DNA from: UBA2219 sp964612075
GTDB lineage: Bacteria > Desulfobacterota > Deferrimicrobia > Deferrimicrobiales > Deferrimicrobiaceae
Direction: 5' to 3'
Assembly: GCA_964612075.1 (NCBI GenBank)
Contig: CAZTFC010000077.1
Coordinates: 1 to 7,729, forward strand
DNA length: 7,729 nucleotides
Of the stretch, positions 6,787 to 7,729 are shown in pieces. Position 1 is the stretch's first letter. Each line of letters starts with the position of its first letter. The notes under the pieces were generated by a model, which saw only the letters and a list, made by a program, of their open reading frames with translations, ran no database searches and was not told the DNA's origin. The position numbers and the translations under genes were made by a program.

Positions 6787-6803
6787 AGCAATTTCCATAC
6801 CGG
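6787..6803 (-). promoter_or_regulatory. Candidate sigma-54 (RpoN) promoter of the polysaccharide operon
   Basis: The minus strand reads CCGGTATGGAAATTGCT. It has the obligatory GG (6801-6800) and GC (6789-6788) exactly 10 bases apart. The -12 element TTGCT is perfect and the preceding GAAA is common in sigma-54 promoters; the -24 element CGGTATG matches TGGCACG at four of seven positions. Transcription would start near 6776, toward the wzz-like gene. Support comes from context: an IHF consensus and inverted repeats lie upstream at the distances expected for an enhancer-dependent promoter. This is sequence matching by eye, not experiment. Confidence 0.55.
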
Positions 6804-6822
6804 AATTACCTTTTCGGAATTA
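6801..6822 (+). repeat. Two direct repeats CGGAATTA, 14-bp period, at the -24 element
   Basis: CGGAATTA occurs at 6801-6808 and again at 6815-6822 on the plus strand. The first copy touches the -24 GG of the sigma-54 candidate, so a protein bound here could block or assist polymerase. The GGAAT core is shared with the arms of the inverted repeat at 6865-6888. Confidence 0.4.
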
Positions 6823-6833
6823 ATCCTGATTCA

Positions 6834-6861
6834 TTAATATAATCAGTTGCTTATGTGTTAA
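6834..6861 (-). promoter_or_regulatory. Weak alternative sigma-70-like promoter
   Basis: On the minus strand TTAACA (6861-6856) is 16 bases from TATTAA (6839-6834). The -35 matches five of six consensus bases, the -10 about four. In AT-rich DNA such pairs arise easily. It is recorded as the main competitor to the sigma-54 candidate. Confidence 0.2.
6841..6853 (+). promoter_or_regulatory. Candidate IHF binding site
   Basis: AATCAGTTGCTTA fits the IHF consensus WATCAR-N4-TTR at every specified position. The 20 bases on its 5' side (6820-6840) are strongly A/T-rich, as at strong IHF sites. It lies between the inverted repeats and the sigma-54 candidate, about 70 bases upstream of the predicted start, where IHF bending typically brings an enhancer-bound activator to the polymerase. 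Confidence 0.5.
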
Positions 6862-6864
6862 GCA

Positions 6865-6888
6865 GGAATCCCTTGATTACGGGATTCC
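6865..6888. promoter_or_regulatory. Perfect inverted repeat, candidate activator (enhancer) site
   Basis: Arms GGAATCCC (6865-6872) and GGGATTCC (6881-6888) are exact reverse complements, with an 8-base spacer. The centre is about 100 bases upstream of the predicted start. No T-run follows on either strand, so it is not a terminator. Symmetric sites at this position are typical upstream activating sequences for dimeric enhancer-binding proteins. The regulator is not encoded in the window. Confidence 0.5.
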
Positions 6889-6889
6889 C

Positions 6890-6911
6890 GGAGATGTGTA
6901 CATAATTCTCC
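6890..6911. repeat. Second inverted repeat adjacent to the first
   Basis: Arms GGAGA (6890-6894) and TCTCC (6907-6911) flank a 12-base spacer containing the self-complementary TGTACA (minus strand). It abuts the 8-bp-arm repeat, with centres 24 bp apart, about two helical turns, so it could be a second operator on the same DNA face. Arms are short, so chance is possible. Confidence 0.3.
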
Positions 6912-6990
6912 AAATGGGAAAAACCTGGATGCTTCTGGTGAGAAAAATGTCCATAAAGAGCAAAAACCACATCACGGCATGGATGACGAA

Positions 6991-7729
6991 TCAGTTCGCA
7001 GGCAGCGTCATTGCGACCGGGTTGCGTTCACCGGGGGACTCGTTATCGTAAACGAGAGGCTTTACTTCCCCGTCCGCATCCACCGCCCGAACGGAGAAAG
7101 AACCGACCGGCGCCGGGGGATCGAAGAACACCACCATGAACGGCAGGGAACCGCCCGCCGGGATATCCCGGTTTGTGTTCCTCTCTCCATATCGCAAGCC
7201 GAGGAACGCCTCGACCCGGACCGTCTCCATGTGAGGGAGCAGCGTTTCGTCGATCATGTTTCCCGCGAACGCGCCGCCCTCGGCGATCGACCGGTTGTCC
7301 GTGCCGAGCAGCGCCGCCCGGATGCGTATTCCCTGGCTCGGGATCTTCCCGACGTTCACGACGGTACCGCGGATGACGTAAATGCTCCGATCGTCCTGCC
7401 GGAGGCTCCAGCGTCCCTCCACGTCGCGGATCTCGTATGCCGCGGCCCCCGCGACACGCGCGACCGGCGGCGGGGCGGGTATCCGGGCAACGGAGGCCGG
7501 TCGGCGGAAGGAAATCGCAACGGCCAGCGCGAGGAACACCAGGACGATCGCGGGAAGGAGGAACCGCCGCGAAACGGCCGGGTTTCGTGTGGCCCCCGCG
7601 GCGAGGAAGGAGCGCGCTTCGGCCGGGTCGGGGGGAGGCAGGAACAGGTCTTCCACCCGGGGGATCTTCTGCGACGCCGCATCGCCGGGGCCGCCCGGAT
7701 CCTTCAACAGGACGATCCCGCTTCCGCAG
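6991..7729 (-). CDS. DUF3426 membrane-anchored protein, probable MJ0042-type zinc-ribbon protein (5' truncated)
   Basis: The frame is open to the right edge (245 full codons visible before the TGA at 6993-6991) and lacks a good internal start; a TTG at 7707 is possible but unlikely. The first visible residues, CGSGIVLLKDPG, look like the last knuckle of an MJ0042 zinc ribbon whose other cysteines lie outside the window. Then come a Pro-rich linker, one membrane helix (RRFLLPAIVLVFLALAVAISF, about 7566-7504) and a beta-rich domain of about 140 residues with IYVIRGTVVNVGKIPSQGI and AALLGTDNRSIAEGGAFAGN, typical of DUF3426. Family members usually have a cytoplasmic zinc ribbon, one helix and an external beta domain; their role is not established. 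There is no obvious link to the polysaccharide operon, from which it is separated by 384 bases. Confidence 0.8.
   Translation of the reverse strand, partial: CGSGIVLLKDPGGPGDAASQKIPRVEDLFLPPPDPAEARSFLAAGATRNPAVSRRFLLPAIVLVFLALAVAISFRRPASVARIPAPPPVARVAGAAAYEIRDVEGRWSLRQDDRSIYVIRGTVVNVGKIPSQGIRIRAALLGTDNRSIAEGGAFAGNMIDETLLPHMETVRVEAFLGLRYGERNTNRDIPAGGSLPFMVVFFDPPAPVGSFSVRAVDADGEVKPLVYDNESPGERNPVAMTLPAN

Larger units (their letters stand above)
6607..6990. other. Non-coding, AT-richer intergenic control region
   Basis: This 384-base stretch is clearly less GC-rich than the genes around it and has no credible coding frame on either strand. It separates two co-directional genes. Positions 6776-6911 hold the promoter-like elements; 6607-6776 would be the leader; 6912-6990 is the 3' flank of the DUF3426 gene. 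That flank has T-runs on the minus strand (near 6962-6966, 6941-6945 and 6920-6924) but no hairpin strong enough to call a terminator. Confidence 0.7.

Noticed and set aside
6486..6791. 101-codon minus-strand frame starting in the leader
   Set aside because: Overlaps the wzz-like start out of frame, no recognisable protein features, no good ribosome site. A leader peptide is possible but unsupported.
6600..6842. 80-codon plus-strand frame in the intergenic region
   Set aside because: Covers promoter-like elements read on the other strand; no domain and no supporting ribosome site.
6865..6888. Inverted repeat as an intrinsic terminator for the DUF3426 gene
   Set aside because: Neither strand has a T-run after the stem, and the element lies over 100 bases past the stop. 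Its position fits an activator site better.
6960..6990. Possible terminator just after the DUF3426 stop (CATC/GATG stem then TTTTT)
   Set aside because: Only about four base pairs with a large loop; too weak to call.
1..7729. CRISPR arrays, insertion sequences, tRNA or rRNA genes
   Set aside because: No regularly spaced repeats, transposase motifs, terminal repeats or structural RNA signatures were seen.

Overview
This is a GC-rich bacterial window in which every supportable gene lies on the minus strand. It holds the 5' part of an exopolysaccharide/O-polysaccharide operon (transcribed from about 6776 down to 1 and off the left edge). To the right lies the 3' part of an unrelated gene for a membrane-anchored DUF3426 protein. 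The Wzz/GumC-type chain-length protein, tyrosine autokinase and Und-P sugar-phosphate transferase indicate a Gram-negative envelope. The protein flavour and the apparent sigma-54/IHF promoter fit a GC-rich deltaproteobacterial-type lineage (Desulfobacterota/Geobacter-like or a related candidate phylum). That placement is inference, not proven here.

Layout in transcription order: (1) 7729-6991, a DUF3426 protein, 5' end outside the window. (2) 6990-6607, a 384-base, distinctly AT-richer non-coding region that seems to be the operon control region. It contains two adjacent inverted repeats, a perfect IHF consensus, two 14-bp-spaced direct repeats, and a GG-N10-GC sigma-54 promoter candidate, followed by a leader of about 170 nt. 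(3) 6606-4984, Wzz/GumC-type chain-length protein. (4) 4973-4242, BY-type tyrosine kinase. (5) 4236-2824, polyprenyl-phosphate sugar phosphotransferase. (6) 2819-1686, an uncharacterised alpha/alpha-toroid-like protein. (7) 1689-931, WecG/TagA/CpsF (GT26) glycosyltransferase. (8) 911-1, O-antigen ligase/Wzy-like membrane protein, 3' end outside the window.

The six polysaccharide genes are packed with gaps of 10, 5 and 4 bases, a GTGA overlap, and then a 19-base gap bridged by an 8-codon mini-ORF. They are almost certainly one transcription unit. The phosphotransferase would load the first sugar phosphate onto undecaprenyl phosphate at the inner membrane. The GT26 enzyme probably adds the second sugar. 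The Wzy-like protein would polymerise (or ligate) repeat units in the periplasm, and the Wzz/kinase pair would control chain length. This order of functions resembles the GumD-GumM-GumE-GumC set of xanthan synthesis. No flippase, outer-membrane exporter or further glycosyltransferase is visible; these presumably lie beyond the left edge.

The two most interesting items are the composite control region upstream of the operon and the toroid-like protein of unknown function embedded between the first two assembly enzymes.
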